A stretch of DNA of 64,000 nt from Purpureocillium takamizusanense. Its lineage: Eukaryota > Ascomycota > Sordariomycetes > Hypocreales > Ophiocordycipitaceae. Under the pieces are notes generated by a model, which was not told the DNA's origin, searched no databases, and saw only the letters and a list, made by a program, of their open reading frames with translations. Numbering within the stretch: the stretch's first letter is position 1; each line of letters begins with the position of its first letter. The stretch spans positions 1,240,001-1,304,000 of the forward strand of contig NC_063070.1 of assembly GCF_022605165.1 (NCBI RefSeq). The letters are read 5' to 3'. Of this stretch, positions 62,801 to 64,000 are shown piece after piece. Made by a program: the position numbers and the translations under genes.

Positions 62801-64000
62801 GGTACGAGTGTCCGACGCACACGAACCCCGCCGACTTTGCGCTCGACATGATCACCGTCGACCTGCAGCGGGACGACCGCGAGGCCGAGAGCCGCGCGCG
62901 CGTGCGGAAGCTGGTTGCGCAGTGGAATCGGGGGGCGGCGGCGGACGGGGTCGCCGTGGACGAGCGGCTGCCCGAGATTCAGGAGGCGGACGAGGATCAC
63001 GAGGCAGGCGAGAAGATGGCGTCGCGGGCGCTGGAATCGGCGGCGGATGATGACAAGGCGCCGGCCATGCTCGGCAACACTCTCCTCGCGGCCCCCCTCG
63101 TCAACGCCGCCCACATACAGTCCACCTCTCCGCCGCGCCGCCGCCGCTCGCTCAACAAGGCCAGCCTCTCCACGCCGGCCGAGCTGGGTGCCCTGGTCCG
63201 CGGGCGCGCCCCCCTGCACGTGGCGCTGCCGCTCCTCCTGCGGCGCGCGGCCATCAACACGCGGCGGCAGCCGCAGCTGGTGCTCGCGCGGACGATGCAG
63301 GTGGTCGGGCTGGCGGCCGTGTTCGCGCTCTTCTTCGCGCCGCTGGGCAACGACTTCTACTCGGTGCAGAACCGCATGGGCTTCGTGCAGGAGCTGGGCG
63401 CGTTTTACTTTGTGGGCATGCTGCAGAACGTGGCCGTGTACCCGAGCGAGCGGGACGTCTTCTACCGCGAGGACGACGACGGCGTGTACGGCGTCGAGGC
63501 GTTCCTGGCCAGCTACACGATCCTCGAGGTGCCCTTTGAGATGGCCAGCTGCCTCGTCTTTGGCGTGCTGGCGGCCATCGCCGTGGGCCTGCCGCGCACC
63601 GTCACCATGTACTTTGTCTGCGTCTTTGCCTGCTTCGGCGTCGTCTCGTGCGGCGAGAGCCTCGGCATCATGTTCAACACGCTCTTTGGGCACACGGGCT
63701 TCGCCGTCAACATCATGGGCATCTTCCTGTCCGTGGCCAACGCCATGGCCGGCGTCCTGTCCATCGACATGCCGCCGCTCTTCCGCGCCGTCAACTACCT
63801 GTCGCCCATCCGCTACGCGACGCGCGCCGTGGCGCCCTACTCGCTGCGCGGCGTCGCGTTTACCTGCACCGCCGCGCAGCGGCTGCCCGACGGGGGCTGC
63901 CCCATCCGCACGGGGGAGGAGGTCCTGTCGCTGTACAAGTTTGACGAGGACCCCGTCGTCAACGTGGCGGCCATGGCGGCCTGCATCGTCGTGTACCGCC
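59806..64000 (+). CDS. Full-size ABCG (WBC-type) transporter, two exons seen, 3' end cut by window
   Basis: Exon 1 59806-61650, intron 61651-61719 (69 nt, GTACGC...CAG), exon 2 61720 to the edge: at least 1375 residues in NBD-TMD-NBD-TMD order. NBD1: Walker A GGSGSGKTT (Lys130), signature CSGGE (231-235), Walker B LDEP (Asp255). NBD2: Walker A GPSGSGKTS (Lys773), signature SGGE (881-884), LDEPTSGLDA. Both ATP sites look canonical, unlike fungal PDR pumps, whose first Walker A is degenerate. The junction WLKWITYT|FYAFGAYAGNEF is typical ABCG. A poly-Pro run (from CCG repeats, 60940-60963) lies between NBD1 and TMD1, and a long charged linker (about 1010-1100) precedes TMD2. Starts MATTNMHGDHGMPGG in good context; other ATGs follow at codons 6 and 12. 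Probably exports lipids, sterols or metabolites. Confidence 0.92.
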   Translation, partial: MATTNMHGDHGMPGGSENDKADRASSVDTSVTADNGNGNGNGGGGDKRRFSLSGAGHLSLADVEAVEVRIRNLSVSVNTSPSWLEPSTYAELVAGGFKTTPRIKALLRSVDADLAPGTLTAIIGGSGSGKTTLLNTMAERVVGGARVSRGGVTTFNGVAGVHGVRYAYVMQQDVLLPTLTVRETLQYSADLRLPPSTSARDRRRVVDEVIRELGLKECADTRIGNTQHRGCSGGERRRVSIGVQLLANPSVLFLDEPTTGLDATSAFQLVRTLKALAQKGRTVVTTIHQPRSEIWDLFDGLVVLSRGCPVYSGSIPDCLPWFRAQGHPLPPFVNPAEHVVDIAAVDNRTPELERESGARVEALAAAWRDESAARFAMPPPPPPPPVPAAPCADDRGHHAHRRRRPDAERHASFGRQLRVLTDRTLKVTYRDPLGMAASIMEAVLMGVVTGYLFFDLGRDQAGIRSREGGLYTAAGLQGYLILVFEVYRLTIDIPTFDRESSEGCVDALPFVLSRRLARMPTEDVPVPFLFAVLVYFMAGFDRDAGKFFVFFAVTLVNQYVAVTCAMVCVTAVRHFAGASLIANLVYTLQSIACGMFIQVNTIPVYVRWLKWITYTVRLIPLFPLKPRARTCSEPDRCQFYAFGAYAGNEFQGSFYDCPEPGGRANPACTQYTGEYVMESLGFPPDWVARPIIVLVCFVVLFSAMSALGLRFLPVEMTIARSRASDTDLSAGKEKMTARSITEVRAIDLGLDAFALALDRRAVSGRKLPRKTILEPVDATFEAGMLNVIMGPSGSGKTSLLNAMALRLRNSAGTKYRPSGRLTFNGAVPSDSVVRSVCSYVCQDDDALLPSLTVRETLRFAAGLRLPSFMSGEEKRRRAEEVLLKMGLKDCADNLVGNDMVKGISGGEKRRVSIAVQVLTDPRVLLLDEPTSGLDAFTASSIMEVLRGLAHEGRTLVLTIHQARSDLFGHFGNVLLLARGGAPVYAGPAREMLPYFGRSGYECPTHTNPADFALDMITVDLQRDDREAESRARVRKLVAQWNRGAAADGVAVDERLPEIQEADEDHEAGEKMASRALESAADDDKAPAMLGNTLLAAPLVNAAHIQSTSPPRRRRSLNKASLSTPAELGALVRGRAPLHVALPLLLRRAAINTRRQPQLVLARTMQVVGLAAVFALFFAPLGNDFYSVQNRMGFVQELGAFYFVGMLQNVAVYPSERDVFYREDDDGVYGVEAFLASYTILEVPFEMASCLVFGVLAAIAVGLPRTVTMYFVCVFACFGVVSCGESLGIMFNTLFGHTGFAVNIMGIFLSVANAMAGVLSIDMPPLFRAVNYLSPIRYATRAVAPYSLRGVAFTCTAAQRLPDGGCPIRTGEEVLSLYKFDEDPVVNVAAMAACIVVYR

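Noticed and set aside
61657..63693. 678-codon minus-strand ORF (and 59893-61527 minus) opposite the ABCG gene
   Set aside because: Shadow ORFs with Arg/His/Val-rich composition; the plus strand carries Walker and signature motifs in both halves.

Overview
The window reads as nuclear DNA of a filamentous ascomycete (Pezizomycotina, most likely Sordariomycetes). The evidence is GC-rich coding sequence with strong GC3 bias (hence long spurious antisense ORFs), short introns of about 50-145 nt with GTRNGT donors and CTNAC-type branch sites, two Zn2Cys6 regulators of fungal type, typical fungal permeases (SP, ACS, DHA1, AAAP), a Git3/CAR-type GPCR and a cytochrome-b5-fused sphingolipid desaturase. 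There are no operons, CRISPR arrays, rRNA genes or recognisable transposons. Seventeen protein genes are supported; two run off the window ends.

Left part (1-12.6 kb): a membrane-anchored or secreted S33-type alpha/beta hydrolase cut by the left edge, an AnmK-family anhydro-sugar kinase, a five-exon SP-family sugar transporter, a Zn2Cys6 regulator convergent with it, and an extended SDR (Gre2/DFR-like). The kinase, sugar transporter and regulator would suit uptake and phosphorylation of an unusual sugar, but this is inference from proximity.

Middle (16.4-34.7 kb): an ACS-family permease, a salicylate-hydroxylase-like FAD monooxygenase convergent (72 bp apart) with a regulator carrying two zinc clusters in tandem, an HSL-type intracellular esterase, a secreted PAF-acetylhydrolase-like hydrolase and a second ACS permease. 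The composition (two organic-anion permeases, ring-hydroxylating flavoenzyme, two esterases, one regulator) resembles a catabolic neighbourhood, although the gaps between genes are large.

Right part (36.6-64 kb): a secreted LVIVD-repeat protein, sphingolipid delta-8 desaturase, cAMP-receptor-like GPCR, neutral amino-acid transporter, a GFA/CENP-V-fold zinc protein with an N-terminal membrane anchor, an intracellular GH43 glycosidase, a DHA1-type MFS exporter, and a full-size ABCG transporter with two canonical ATP sites that is cut by the right edge.

Gene-poor stretches of 2-4.5 kb separate many genes (3.7-6.3, 12.6-16.4, 18.0-20.7, 24.1-28.4, 38.1-41.1, 46.3-50.9 kb). They hold simple-sequence repeats and short AT-rich TACGTA/CCTAGGTA-like motifs but no ORF I can defend. 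Exon boundaries were placed by eye from splice signals, phase and continuity of family motifs; all complete spliced models keep frame and end at a stop codon.
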